Source: Malurus cyaneus samueli | Taxonomy: Eukaryota > Chordata > Aves > Passeriformes > Maluridae | Length of the DNA stretch: 64,000 bases | Direction of reading: 5' to 3' | NCBI GenBank assembly: GCA_009741485.1 | Contig: CM019216.1 | Coordinates: 43,473,931 to 43,537,930, forward strand | Shown here: positions 50,709 through 62,760 of the stretch, piece by piece | Layout: the number at the start of each line of letters is the position of its first letter | Numbering within the stretch: position 1 is the stretch's first letter | Position numbers and translations under genes: made by a program | The notes under the pieces: generated by a model | Databases searched by the model: none | The model's input: the letters and a program-made list of their open reading frames with translations, nothing else | What the model was told of the DNA's origin: nothing

Positions 50709-53100
50709 ATTTGCTTATGAGCAGTGCAGAGACCTCTGTGCTGCAGCTCAGTCTGGGCTCCTCCTGACACTGCACTCAAGAGGTTGCCATACCATCGACC
50801 TTCAGCTGTGCACTTCAGAAAAACAACCAAAGAAGGGGTCTGAATTGATGAGTGCTTCCTCTGGCCAGGTAATTCTGACAGGTCAGAAGCAATAAGCTAA
50901 AATTAATTTGGTTTAATTGGAAACATCTCATGCCAGTGAATGAGGGAAAGACTAGCAAGGAAAGATTTCCTGCTGCCAAGACATGACCTGGCATATATAC
51001 TGGAGATGATAAATGACAGGAAATTGTTGAAATAATAAAGGAAAAACAGGAAATTCAGGTTTTTTTGCTGGTTGCAAAATCACAAATGTTTAAATGTAGT
51101 ATTATTTGATAATCTGTCTTTATGAAAAATGACACTGTGATGGAAATGCTCAAGGTCACTCCAGTTGCTATTGATGTCTGCCATGGAGCTCTACTCTGGA
51201 TTTCAGGCATGGGAATTATTCACAGAGACTGGATACCACAAAATGCACATTTTTTAAATTGCTGTGAAGCCATTGTACAAGATCCATGTGAGCAATCAAT
51301 TAGCATCTCTATCCCCCAAAAGCACAGCTTGCCAAAAGCATCTTACAACTTGCCATGTAGTGTCTTCTGCAGAGGAAGAATCTTTATTACACAGAGGAGC
51401 TGATCTGCATGAGGGCGAGGGATGTATTTTGACAAACAGTGGAGGAGTTCACATTTGTTGCGTTTGCAAGCATTTACAAGTGGAAATCACTAAATTTAGT
51501 CTCATTTCTCTCAGTAAAGTGGCCTGGCCTGCAGTTCCTATGAACCACGCAAAATCTGGTAAAAAACATGGAAAAGCAGTGCTGGTTCCCCTTCCACCCC
51601 GTGCAAAGTAATCAAAATTATGCTTTGTCTTTGTTCCTCCACTCCTTATTTATTTCCTTTTTTTCCTTATTTCTCTCCCCTCTCTCTCTTCCTTCCTTTC
51701 TTTCTTTCCCATTTCCTTGTGTTCTCTCCTCCCAGTAATGACACAGTCCTTAGCTGGGGAAAGTCAGGAGGTGTGGGGGCAGGACTGTGTTAATGCCCTA
51801 ATTAAGTCTGTAGTTAGCTGATGGGAAAATCGTTGTCAGGAAAGCTGATAACAAGCATAAACATGACAAGTTTGTTTTGAAAAGCCATCCTGTCACTCTG
51901 TTTACTTAGGCTACTGCATGCAGCTCCAAGCTACTGTCATATATGTTTATATTGATCCATCTGCATCACCTCCCTCTCCTTTTTCTTTTTTTTTTTTTTT
52001 TGCCCTTTAAGGATTATTAAGAAAAAGGTTCACACATCTTGCATTTAAAGGGATCAAGATGTCCCTACAGTAGAAACATATATTCACTGTTTTAAGTAAT
52101 AATAGAGAATAAGGAAGAGAAGGACTGGAAAGGTGAGAAACTTCATGCATCAATTACTATTTTCTGAATGATCTATAGATGTTCTTGCCCATGATTAATT
52201 TTATTATGATATTAAATTAAATCATTAGACTAACGTTAAATATGAGATACTCATTTTACATATATTTTCACTAGGAAAAAAAGTTACAAAATGTAAGGAA
52301 GAGTAGTAGTCTGTATAAAATATGTCCCAATCTTTGCCACAGCAGACATTGCAAGTTCAGTATTTCTCTCACAACTGGGATTGCATCATTGGATATGCCT
52401 TATTCCAGTGACAGCCAATAAACCTTCATGAACTGTTCAAATTACAGTCTGCAAAAAAGTGTCCTTCAGGCCATTCAAGCTGTGGCATACAGTTTAAGAT
52501 TTTTGCTTTGGAGAAACCTGTCTCGGTTTCCCAGAGTGGAAGATTTGCTACAGCATGAAAATTGAGACAAATGATCGAGTCTTGTGCTGCTGAGGAGCTG
52601 AGCACCCACACGCGCCTTTCTGGCTGTGGCTGTGAGCAGAAGTGACAGTGCAAGGCTGCGTGCGTGGCTCTGCGACTGAGGAGTGGTTTGCATTACAGCT
52701 TCATTCCATTTTGCTTTGGCTTGGGCAAAAGGAGTCAAGTTTCCAATTAAACCATTGCCTTTTGGTTGCTGATGTTTCCTCTCAGCCACGGATGACTCAT
52801 TTCAGGTAAATAACATTTCAATCAAACTTTAATTATTGAGCTGACACAGGAGGGGTATAGTTTGTCACCATCATGGACAGAAAGTTCAGCCACATTAGCC
52901 TCTCTTTTCTAGTGACTGTGATTTTAACAGAATTCATTCTATTTGTGGCATGTAAAGAAACAATTCCAAGAACTGAGGAGGAAAGATTCATCACAGACTA
53001 CCCAGTAAGAATGTTTTATAAAAAGAAATGTTACTATGGAACTAGATTTTTTTTATCACTCTATCCTGCGGATCATGCGACGAGATTAAACACTTCAGTA
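50709..53100. other. Non-coding DNA, pyrimidine tracts
   Basis: Contains a 41-base pure pyrimidine tract (51670-51710), a 16-base T run (51986-52001) and a GC-richer stretch near 52590-52680. A consensus AP-1 site (TGACTCA, 52793-52799) lies between an acceptor-like CAG (52783-52785) and a donor-like CAG|GTAAAT (junction after 52805). No gene is supported. Confidence 0.55.
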
Positions 53101-53128
53101 TCCTCCAGGGTCTTCTGACCCTGGAGGA
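53101..53128. repeat. Perfect 12-bp hairpin, 4-base loop
   Basis: TCCTCCAGGGTC, loop TTCT, then the exact reverse complement GACCCTGGAGGA. Eight of the twelve pairs are G-C, so it would be very stable as RNA or cruciform DNA. It overlaps the end of an 81-codon plus frame (52873-53118) that starts with a hydrophobic stretch but is otherwise unremarkable. Too short to be a microRNA precursor on its own, and the flanks do not extend the stem. Confidence 0.95.
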
Positions 53129-53897
53129 ACTCCACTGTGTGATTCATTTAATTTTAGGTGACCATCAAAGAGGTAGTGCCCTGGCTGAGGTAGATATCCA
53201 GAGATCCTTCTCCTCAGCTTGTGAAACGAGACAGATTCCTCAAAAGGGCTTGTCTTCAGCCCCCTCTGCCTTAAACACCCCTTTTAAGATGGTGTGAGCT
53301 CACTCCTGGATGAACCTGCCCCCTTCCCTGGCTACACACAGAATCTGCAGTTTACAAAGTACAACTTGCACTGTCAGCTGCGCCAAACAAGACAGATGTC
53401 GTCCTGTTTTCTGGAAGCAGGACCAGGCTTTCATCCTGTACATGGATCAGATACCAGAAAGTATAAAACATATTTAATTTTCATTAACGAATATCCACAA
53501 CACTGAACAGATTTTCTTTTTGATTGTTTTCTTTACCCACTGGTCCCAAACACAGTATTTATAAAGGTACCAAGGTAGCTCTAACTGGTGGCACTTGCTC
53601 TCACTGCACTGATAGGGAGGGATTATTCGCATTTGAGCAAGGAGCAGACACTAAGGAACAGAGAGATTGAGGTTCAGGTCTACAAAGTGTGCTTGAGCAC
53701 TGCAATAGCTCCATGGCACAGCCACTCACTTTTTAGGGTCTGGCTCCTGTCCAAAATCAACATCTTCAAGTTTTAATGTGCTTTGCCTGCAATCACACAG
53801 GGGGCCTCTGGTGCAAGACAGAATTTAGGCCTTCCAAATCTTAACCTCTAAAAACATCCTAATACCCAAATTTACAGTGTTTCCTTTTTCAAAGGGA

Positions 53898-53911
53898 GCA
53901 TGCTAGCATGC
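53898..53911. repeat. 14-bp perfect palindrome
   Basis: GCATGCTAGCATGC equals its own reverse complement. Confidence 0.9.
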
Positions 53912-54336
53912 AGTGGTGCTGGCTTTGCCTCTGAATTCATGTTCCACTCAGCTGTGTGCAGATAAATGGCTAAGCCCTGTCACCCCAGAGCAAACCCATC
54001 CATACATGAAGCAGCTATACTTCATTTGACAGTTCCTTTCTTCATCACAGCTGGAGCTCTTATTTCAGCAATCTTTCCTTTCTCACCTTTAACTGTAGCC
54101 CATCCACATTTTAAACTTCTTCAATCAGTGATAAAAAACACAGAGTGACCCGTTCTCCTCCCTAGCAATGTAGAAATGCGGACAAAGCTTTATTGCATCA
54201 TAAGGGAAATGTCAGATGTGCAGTCACCTGCAGCACTCACTACTGAAACAGCAATTTCTTCATAACAATGAAAGGAAATAAAGGAACATCACTAATGTTT
54301 TTTACAAGTTCCGTGTTGTTAACTCTCATGTCATGG

Positions 54337-54360
54337 CCAAATGCCAGCTTGGGCATTTGG
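54337..54360. repeat. 9-bp hairpin, 6-base loop
   Basis: CCAAATGCC, loop AGCTTG, then GGCATTTGG. A perfect short inverted repeat with no known role here. Confidence 0.85.
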
Positions 54361-54860
54361 AATGACCTAAATTCATTCTCTCTATACTTCCAGCTAGATA
54401 AGTTATTCTAATGAGAGTAAGCAGGGAAAATTATGTACAGTTGCTAGGGCTGCTGCTGGGGAACTACTTTCATGCAGAAGACTCCCAATGCATTTTGCCA
54501 AACACAAAATCAATTCAGCTCTGCTATGCTGGCTCTCAGCAAGCAGAAGATGAGAGATGTGGCAGACAAGCCTGCATCATTCTGTGGTGGAACAAGTACC
54601 TCTGAAATCCCTTCTTTGCAGAGAAGCCACAATGAGTTGAGGTACCTCAGGTGCTGATTAACCAGGAAAGCTGCCTAATGGAGTCACTCAAGAAGCAAAA
54701 TTCCTCAGCAGTCCTGAATAAACATTAAAGCTCTCCTGATGAGAAGACCTCATCAATGTCTGAAAGGTTTCCCTGAAGTCTAATTGTCATGATGAGAATA
54801 GAGAGTAGAGTTATTATAGCTGTAGAATCTGTAGCCAGAGGACACACCATATATTCAATT

Positions 54861-54886
54861 AAAAAAAAAAAAAAAAAAAAAAAAAA
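54861..54886. repeat. Poly-A tract, 26 bases
   Basis: An unbroken run of 26 A, with no retroposon body recognised on its 5' side. Confidence 0.92.
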
Positions 54887-56750
54887 CCTAGGTAAAAGAA
54901 ATTAATTTTCTTTTTATTCAATGTCAGCACTGTTTAAGAAGTCAAGAAAGTTTTTCTTGACAAAACATATCACAAATGTTTCAGTATATTTTGGATGAGG
55001 CCCTACAGGTTCTTTTCCTACACAAGTCTTGAGTAATATAGGGAAAAAAATATTCTGCCTTGTTTATAACTCAGACTTGTTTAATGTTCCAGGAAACTGT
55101 CATCTAGGAGTAAATGAGCAAGACATTATTAATTTTTTTCACTTTTATATTTGCAAGCCTCAAAGAATTATGATACAGAGAAAATATTCATGAAATTCCT
55201 CTGGAGAATGGCCTGTAGAAGGCTAAAGTGGCTCACATACTATCTGTAATGCAAGTGGGAAGTTGATGATGGAAAACCATATATGCATGGAACTACGCAT
55301 GTCAGTGAAATTTCTAAAGAGACCACATCTTCCACAGAAAATGCTTACAACTTCACAGACTGGCAAATGACAAAAACCACTGGTTAAGTAATACATAGAT
55401 TTAATTGTATATCTTCCATCAACGGATCCCATCATGTGACCCAATTCTCATCCACCTCTTTGAAGAGTTGTCTGGAGATGAAAAGACTCTCTCTTCAGTT
55501 ATCTGACTTGTCTCCAGTGACTCATGTCAAAAAGGAAAACTTCAGAAAAACAAATAACCTCTTAGAAATATTTCTCAACAATAAATAGTCTTGTTTTTAA
55601 AGATGCTTCTCTGCAGACAGACTTATAGACATTACTTCTGGGCAGCTGTCTCATGTCTTCTCTAACACTGTCCTGCTGGGAAAATCAGGCAGCTCTTTTC
55701 TGAACAATTAGATGAAGATCTTTGGTAAGGAAGTAACAGAAATATCAAATCTTTTGCTAAATCATTCAAAGTATTTTCTTTTGCAAATCAGTTCTTCATA
55801 TATTAACAGAGGTATACTCTATAAACGTTTTATAACAATTCACACTTACATGGGATCAGCCAGAGGAGGAGATCAAAATCATTTATATATATGATCTAAA
55901 AAATGTTTAAACAGAAAAAGAGAAATCCCAGAAAGCTCTGTGACTTGTACTAATTTACTCAGTAAACCTTCATTTAAAAAAAAATATATATATATATCCT
56001 CAATACCTGTCTTTGAACACATAAATAGTAATTACCACACAAGTTAAAATGGTTTGACTGGGAACAGTTTTGAACTAATATACCAAAAAAAAAGTCTCTC
56101 CAAGAACATATTTCAAGTGCAAATGAGTCAATAAACAAAACACAGAGTCCAACAAAGAGTCATGCCCTAAGTGTTTATGTTGGAAAAATAACCTAAAAAC
56201 TGACTGAGACCAAAGTACAGCATGTTTGCAGGCAAAGCAAATACTTGCTGACAATACAGGCAACTGAAACAATGCATGGGGTAGGAATAAAAATTTGTTT
56301 CTTTTCCCAGGAGAGAGGAAGGACAGCAGTTACAAAGATTTTATCAGTTAAATGGTGCTCCCTTACAACATAAAGAAGTAACATGTTTCTTTACTCTTTT
56401 TTTTTTACAGTCGCTGTTTGACTTAAGGCAAGCTTTTAGAATAGTACAGACTTTAAGCACCAAAGAGTATTTCTGGAGATATGGATAATACATCTAAAAT
56501 AATCGGGTGCCTTTTGACATCACACTGTTACAACAATATAGCCAGTGCCAGTTAAGATCTGCTTTGAATTACTATTCCTCAGGTAAGTACCCAGTAAACT
56601 CATTAGACTTAGGTGCTGTGTGTGTGACTGCAATCTTACGCTACTGGAGAGTAAGGAAGAGACATTTAAGATAAATAGAAAAGTTACCACATATTTGCTT
56701 CTGGAAGGCAGATAATCAGCGTTAGTCCTGTTTTCTTACCACACATATCT

Positions 56751-56775
56751 ATATGTGTATGTGTATGTGTATGTG

Positions 56776-56828
<53 letters not shown>

Positions 56829-56839
56829 GTGTGTGTGTG
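56751..56839. repeat. TATGTG / TATATG microsatellite
   Basis: About 90 bases of GTGTAT units passing into ATGTAT units and ending in TG repeats. The reverse frame encodes a run of HI and HT, an artefact. Confidence 0.95.
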
Positions 56840-56942
56840 CTCATGTTGTAGCAGTGTCCAGACTGGTGGAAGACACAAATAGACAACTCAGAAAAAAGTG
56901 TTTTGAATAATCAAGATCCATTTTTCACAGAGAGCAACCACT

Positions 56943-57019
56943 GATTTCAGTGCGATTTCAGTGCGATTTCAGTGCGATTTCAGTGCGATTTCAGTGCGAT
57001 TTCAGTGCGATTTCAGTGC
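56943..57019. repeat. 11-bp minisatellite, seven perfect copies
   Basis: GATTTCAGTGC is repeated exactly seven times, 77 bases with no mismatch, so the array is young or kept uniform. Because 11 is not a multiple of three, the frame through it cycles (peptide RFQCDFSAISV repeated) and is not evidence of coding. It sits 100 bases downstream of the TATG/TG array. Confidence 0.97.
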
Positions 57020-57141
57020 TGGCAGTGGAATGGGGGAAAATGATTAATCTCTGTAACTACCATAACTTCTCACTATTGTATACTTTTTTGCAAAGATGTA
57101 TCTGTGAGCATGTTTGTTTGTTTATTGTTCTAGAAACTTGA

Positions 57142-57164
57142 CAGTGCTGCTGAAAGCAGCACTG
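57142..57164. repeat. Perfect 10-bp hairpin, 3-base loop
   Basis: CAGTGCTGCT, loop GAA, then AGCAGCACTG. The CAGTGC at its base is also part of the 11-bp unit of the minisatellite about 120 bases upstream. Confidence 0.9.
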
Positions 57165-58494
57165 CCAGATCTTGAGATTTCATCATAAACCTCACAATAA
57201 TTTGAAAATTGGGTGCTAGAAACATGCGAATAATAAATATTCTATATTTTCGTCTTTTTTCTTAGCTTTCTTTTTTTTTTTTTTTTTTTTTTTTAATTTA
57301 ACATAAGAACAAGAAGAATCAAAATCCAACTAAAAAATAAGGTCTTAATCTCACAATCTGTATTATTGTTTAAGCCTCACTGTTTTAGATGGCCTGGCTC
57401 ATAACTTAGCTGAATATTTGTGTGGGCCATGTAGTAACAGGGATAATGAAATTACTAGCTCTTTATATGGGATAGTTCTTCTTCAGAGCACTGATCCCCT
57501 CCAGAAGGCTGATGAATGAAACCAGAAATAAAAATCTCCCAGTCCACTCTAAGTTCTCTAAAAAGAGGTGCACTGTTAGTACATGAACCAGCACAGGAGG
57601 AGCAGACCTGCAAAACCAGAGATGGTGTTAAAGAACTGGCGCCCACAGCATGCAGATGGGAGGGAGTTTCTGGTTTTGTTTTTTGGGAAGATTTTAGACT
57701 TGGTCCAGTCCACTTTTGTCAGCTGACTCTCCTTCCATGGTTGTGGTGTTCAGGGAGTGCAACATCAGTTTCGTCTAAACTAAATATGGTTTGGGCATGA
57801 AGGCTTCTCTGAAGTGCAAACCAAAGCATGGAAAATGGAGACAAGGCAAAGGAAATCCTAATCCAAACTATTGTGTTACTGTGAGCACATCCTGAGCAGA
57901 AAGAGGCAGAAGTTGCAGCTCTCTGGCAATGTAAACTTGTCTAAACCAGAGCTGTTGTACTCCTATCCCACAGTGATTTCCTCCACGACCCACTTTTTAT
58001 TTTTCTTCCATTACGCTGGCAAGTTGCTTGCCCAGCAAAACACAAAAAGAGATTAAATAATATATATATATATATATTAAATCTTCTCCACTCTACTTTC
58101 CTATTTACTTCAGTGTTTTTCCCTTTTCTTCCCAAGCCCAGTGCAACATGGAGTCAGATGAGCTTCAATGCTCAAGGTGGAAACCCCCAGCTGGTGCTAG
58201 AACTGGAGATCAATTGAAAGCGTTCAAGGACAGGACCATGGCAGACCTGACTGGATTACAATCAGCACAGAGGCTGTGTCTTTGGACTGGAGATTGAATT
58301 CACTACAAAGGCAGCAATGGGACACACTAACACATCTGTGACTGGTTTTCCCTTGTTGCAAAATACCAAAATCTGGATATCAATCCAGGCCCAAAAGCAG
58401 ACTATATAACTGAAGTGCAGTAGCTGAACCTCCTCTGTGATGTCTCCACTGCACACTTTAGCGGAATCCTGGGTTTCCCCTTCTGTGTTCAAGT
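57165..58494. other. Non-coding DNA, nothing recognised
   Basis: Holds a 24-base T run (57271-57294) and a TA array (58058-58079). No exon or repeat family recognised. Confidence 0.6.
57271..57294. repeat. Poly-T tract, 24 bases
   Basis: An unbroken run of 24 T (with a pyrimidine-rich lead-in from 57240). Confidence 0.92.
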
Positions 58495-58700
58495 TTTCTC
58501 CCAAATTATTGCCCTAAACTCCATTCCATGCCCCATCCCAGGTGCAGAATCTGGCACTTACCCTTGTTAAACCTCATCTGGTTGGTGATTGCCCAACTCT
58601 CTGATTGGTCAAGGTCTCTCTGTGGGGCCTCTCTGTCCTTGTTTGCTTGTTTACTTCTCAGTATGACTTTTCCCCAATCGGTATGGAACTTCACTCATTT
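58495..58700 (-). mobile_element. CR1 LINE reverse-transcriptase fragment, minus strand
   Basis: A minus frame (58694-58506) carries '[20 protein letters not shown]' followed by '[11 protein letters not shown]', the region just downstream of the catalytic part of CR1 ORF2. Both ends of the element are missing: there is no 3' tail, so the fragment has been cut by deletion or rearrangement rather than being an ordinary 5'-truncated insertion. Confidence 0.88.
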
Positions 58701-61345
58701 GGGTAAACGAGGAAAGCCAAGATTTCAACTCTTGCGATTGTTCTCCTGAGTGTCATGGGTTGTTTACAAATGTCAGTGGCTGAAGACAAATTGCATTTCT
58801 GAAGGATGTCATGTGGCTCGGAGGGTGTGGGAGTCCTTGTGGTCAGCTGCTGCCTTCTCTCTTGGTGCCACATTCAGAGCCCCATGATTGATGAAGTCAA
58901 TCAGCAGTGCAGTGGTTCTTCTGCTGCTCTCATTTTCCCAAGAATCTTGTAAGGTTCAATTTGACTTTTAACCAGGACCAGGTCTTGAGCTGATGTTCTC
59001 ATGATGTTTCCTATTTAGGTCTAGGATTTAATTCTTTAGCAACAGTCAGCTTGGAGACCATCACTTTGCAACAGAGCAGGAATTTTTTTCCTATGAGCAT
59101 CCACCCCCTTTCCCTAATCATTTATTGCTTTCTTCAACAACACAGGCCTAAGTTACTACGGTGGAACTTCAGTAGTGATCTCATTGCACTTAAAATCGAA
59201 CATATATTTCTGTTCTGAGTTTCCTTTATTTAACCATTTTAATCCATATGGAAATCTTCCCTATTTTACCATTACCATTTCTTTATCAGATTTTGGTGAG
59301 CCACTGTTTTAGAAATTTATCTAAACTGACATTTAACACCCTTATAAAGCAGTTTTATATTTTCTTCATACCAATTCAACATATGGACATACTTGGAAAT
59401 GCCATAATTCTCATAAGATTTAGGGGAATTTTGATCAGCTCTTGTTTCTCCTGTTTTCTATAATTTATGACACCTATCACTGGAAAGATGGTGAACTGGA
59501 TAATCGTGTCCTTTATTATTACAGTCTCCTTCCTTCAGACAAGTCAAAGTATGTAAGACATCCAACAACAAGGGAGATGATTGATTGTGCTGTATGTTAA
59601 TTACCATATATTTATAGCTTTACAGAGCAAATCTACATCATGGTGGTGGGCTAAGCCTGCTAGAAAGTATATTCAGAAAACCAGATAAATAGTCCCTCCC
59701 ACGGGACTTAATCCAGTTTCAGAATTCCATTTGAGAATGGGAAAACTATGTTCATTCATTTTATTATGTATTTATTGTAAATTAATTTGCTGCTTGTAAA
59801 GATACTGTTATTAAAGGTCATCTATGCCTCCTTTAATAGTGTTCTGTTTGCATCCACATTGGCAAGTAAACTCAGATGTGTGCTTTACTTGAAGCAAATA
59901 TAAATATATGTTGCCTTTTTGTGGGTGGAGGGGATTAAAGCTCATTTCAAATACCAAGATCTCTAAATAAGAAAAAAAATTAGCAACAGCATACTTTTGT
60001 TCATTTCTCTATGCTCTCCCCTGAAATCTTGGTTAAATGGTTTTGCACCTGGACTTTCTAAGTGCCAAGTCCTTTTCAGAAAACAATTGCAAAACTGCTT
60101 CTGAAGATGGTCTTAAAAGATAAGGCTGAGAATTGTTAGTGCTTACTGAACAGATGGAGAGGATACCACTTGAGAGATAAGAGGAAGAATGGAAGAATAG
60201 GCATTCAGAATGACCAGAGCTAAGTAAACAACTAGACTACCAACCCCCAGGGCCTAAAAGAACCAAAAGCAGAGGTGCAGAAACAGAACTAAAAAAAAAA
60301 TGCAAAAGCCCCCTTTGAGCCCCCTCAAAAAGTAAGCCAATTTTCCTGCTGAAGAACTTCCTAAATATTCGCGGCAAATGAAACGTCAAAAACTGCTCAG
60401 ATCACAGATTTTTTTAAACACCTTTTAACCAAGCATAAGTAATAACAATTCTGAGCCTTCACAGACATACATGTGAAGTATTAGAGCATACAAAGCCATC
60501 TGAGACTAATTTGAGGTCTGCAGGGTGTAGAACTTGAAAGACTTGAATTTTGTATCATCAGATCAGAAAAACTTCTGACAGTACCATGGCCCCACATCTT
60601 TAATACAATGTGCACAAAGATGTGTACATACTAAAGATGGCAAAGGTGTAACATCAAGATTTCAGTGTTAGGTGAAGTGGTAGAATAAATTTGATGACAG
60701 AGCTTTTTTGGGAAGTTTACAGGGATTTTTTTTTAAGACTGGGGAGGGCACACAGGGAGATTTTTGAGGTTGGTTTATTTGTTTGTTACTCTTTACAAGG
60801 CTCAGTTTGTACAGCCTTTCCTCAGTATATAATTTGCAAAAAATTGGAGGAATTTGTAGAATTATATAGAGGGCCTTTCCAAGAAGACATTTTCTTGAAA
60901 TACTTTCTTGTTATCACTTCTTTGGAAATTGGTACTCTTAAGACAGGTAAGGACATGTTCCTAGATGGATCTTATCTGGTTCTTAAAAGAGTGATTCTCA
61001 CTGTATGACTCCTAGGATATACTTTGCAAATAGATATTGCAACCCTATGGATTTGTCTAAATCCCAAAACTGTTCCTCAGATGGAAGGAATAAATAAGCC
61101 TACCCTTTTCAAGGATGTTTAGACAAGTAATCTGGGAAAATCCAGCAATACAGGGGATTGCCTCAAGTAAGTCTTTAGGATGCCCTGTGGTTGCTCTTTG
61201 AGCCACCAACAGAGTGGCACCTTGAGAAGTTTTGTTCTGCAGGTCATGCATATGGAGTTACAACATTGGTGAGGAAAAGAGGAAATAAGGAGCCTGAGCT
61301 CTCATTATTTTCCTTCCTACCTCCTATACTGAGTCAATTTACAGA
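58701..61345. other. Non-coding DNA, nothing recognised
   Basis: Unique AT-rich sequence. The part around 59560-59900 is free of simple repeats and could be conserved non-coding DNA, which only comparison could show. A plus frame of 105 codons (60691-61008) has no recognised domain. Confidence 0.6.
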
Positions 61346-61905
61346 GGTGACTCTGCCCCTCTGCTCTCGTGAGACCCCACCTGCAGTACTGAATCCATCT
61401 CTGGTGCCCCCAACACAAAAAGGACATGGAAAGGTTGGAGCAAGTCCAGAAGGGGCCACAGAGTTTCTAAGGAGACTGGAGCATCTCCTTTATGGATTCA
61501 AGCTAAGGAAGTTGGGGGCTGTTCAGCCTGGAGAAGAGAAAATTTTGTGCAAACCTCATGGCAACCTTCCAGTATCTGAAGGGGGCCCACAGGGAAGCCA
61601 AATAGGGATTTTTTCAGGAATTGTAGTGATAAGACAAGAAGTAAAAGGTTCAAACTGAAAGAGGGGAAATTTAAGGTAGATATATGGAAGAAATTCTTTG
61701 CTCTGAGGGTAGTGGGACACTGGAACAGGTTGCCCCAGAGAAGTTGTGGATTCCCTATCCCTGGCAACATCCAAGGACAAGATTGGATAAGTCTTAGAGC
61801 AACCTGGTCTAGTGGAAGGTGTCCTTGCCCATAGCAGAGGGGTTGGAATGAGACAGTGCTTAAGGTCCCTTCCAAATTAAATCATTCTATGATTCTATGA
61901 TCCAC
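61346..61905 (+). mobile_element. CR1 LINE 3' end, plus strand
   Basis: Starts in the ORF2 C-terminal region ('gtgagaccccacctgcagta'), passes 'gctgttcagcctggagaaga', 'ccttccagtatctgaaggg', 'ggaacaggttgccccagaga', 'aacctggtctagtggaagg' and ends 'catTCTATGATTCTATGAT', the octamer tail. At about 560 bp it is among the longest and best preserved copies in the window. Frameshifts disrupt the reading frame. Confidence 0.95.
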
Positions 61906-62608
61906 TCAGTGGATTTTGTAGATCCACTGGGGAATGAGCAAAAATAGAATGATACCCTCTGACAGATACTCAAAGCTGGAAACATGTCCAAGGCCATCAG
62001 CACACGAGAGTCAAAGTGTCATACAGGATTGCACTTGTGCTGATTCCTATGACTGGACACTGAAAACATCCTTTTAGGCCATCTCATTAACTCCTTGTTG
62101 TGTGTTTTACTCTGTAAAGTCACATGTTTTATGTCTAAGAGAGCACATGGAGTTCAGTTTGTGCCTATGTTGCTGATTAATATCACAAAATGACACGTTC
62201 ATGGGAAAAGATGTAGGTGTTAAAGACAACAAGGTTAATTTAACACACTGTTAGCCCTAGCAATGCCTAGGGGAGACTAAGCAAGTTTCCCCTGGAAGGA
62301 ATTAGGGCTGAACTAAGTAAATCCTATATCAGTTTATCTATCTGCCAGCTCAGCTGTGACCCTTGGCTTGGGGACAGCAATCATCCATCCCTGGACACTG
62401 CTTTTCTGTACAGCCTTTGAGTGTCCCATACCAATTTTAGCTTAATTCACACACTGGACAGACTAAAATTCACACTGAGAAGTAGATGTCATAAGCCAGA
62501 CTGCCGCTCTTATTCTAAGTGCTAATCAATCAGGAATATATCCATGGGCGGTGAGAAAAATCTGAGTGTGGAATGAGCAATTATAGATTTAATGCAAGCT
62601 AGCATAAA
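61906..62608. other. Non-coding DNA, nothing recognised
   Basis: Unique sequence between two oppositely oriented CR1 tails. A short ATCCACT inverted repeat lies right at the 61900 boundary. Confidence 0.6.
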
Positions 62609-62760
62609 ATCATAGAACAGTTCAGTTTGGAGGGCACCTCTGGAGATCGAAGAGCCCACCCCCTTTTTCAAAACAGGACCAACTTCAAAGTGAGATCATG
62701 TTGGTTTTGCCTTATCCAACTGAACTTTGACCATCTCCAGTGACATTCCATGTACCTGAC
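62609..62760 (-). mobile_element. CR1 LINE 3' end, minus strand
   Basis: 'atcatagaacagttcagttt', 'ggagggcacctctggagatc', 'caggaccaacttcaaagtg' and 'gaccatctccagtgacattc' read as the reversed 3' terminus of a CR1 subfamily different from the 61346 copy. About 150 bp remain. Confidence 0.88.

Larger units (their letters stand above)
53129..56750. other. Non-coding DNA with small inverted repeats
   Basis: Unique sequence apart from a 14-bp palindrome (53898-53911), a 9-bp hairpin (54337-54360), a 26-base A run (54861-54886) and an AT array near 55980. No exon or repeat family recognised. Confidence 0.6.

Noticed and set aside
52873..53118. 81-codon frame with a hydrophobic N-terminus
   Set aside because: The start resembles a signal peptide, but the rest has no known pattern and the end runs into a perfect hairpin; not enough for a gene call.
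53101..53128. Hairpin as a microRNA precursor or transcription terminator
   Set aside because: The stem is only 12 bp and does not extend, too short for a microRNA precursor; there is no trailing T run and rho-independent termination does not apply to this type of genome.
56684..56878. Minus frame with HI/HT repeats
   Set aside because: Translation of the TATG/TG microsatellite.
61191..61658. 155-codon plus frame
   Set aside because: Most of it lies in the CR1 copy at 61346-61905 and does not follow the CR1 ORF2 frame throughout; a by-product of a dead element.
61498..61875. 125-codon minus frame
   Set aside because: Antisense to the CR1 copy; no independent support.
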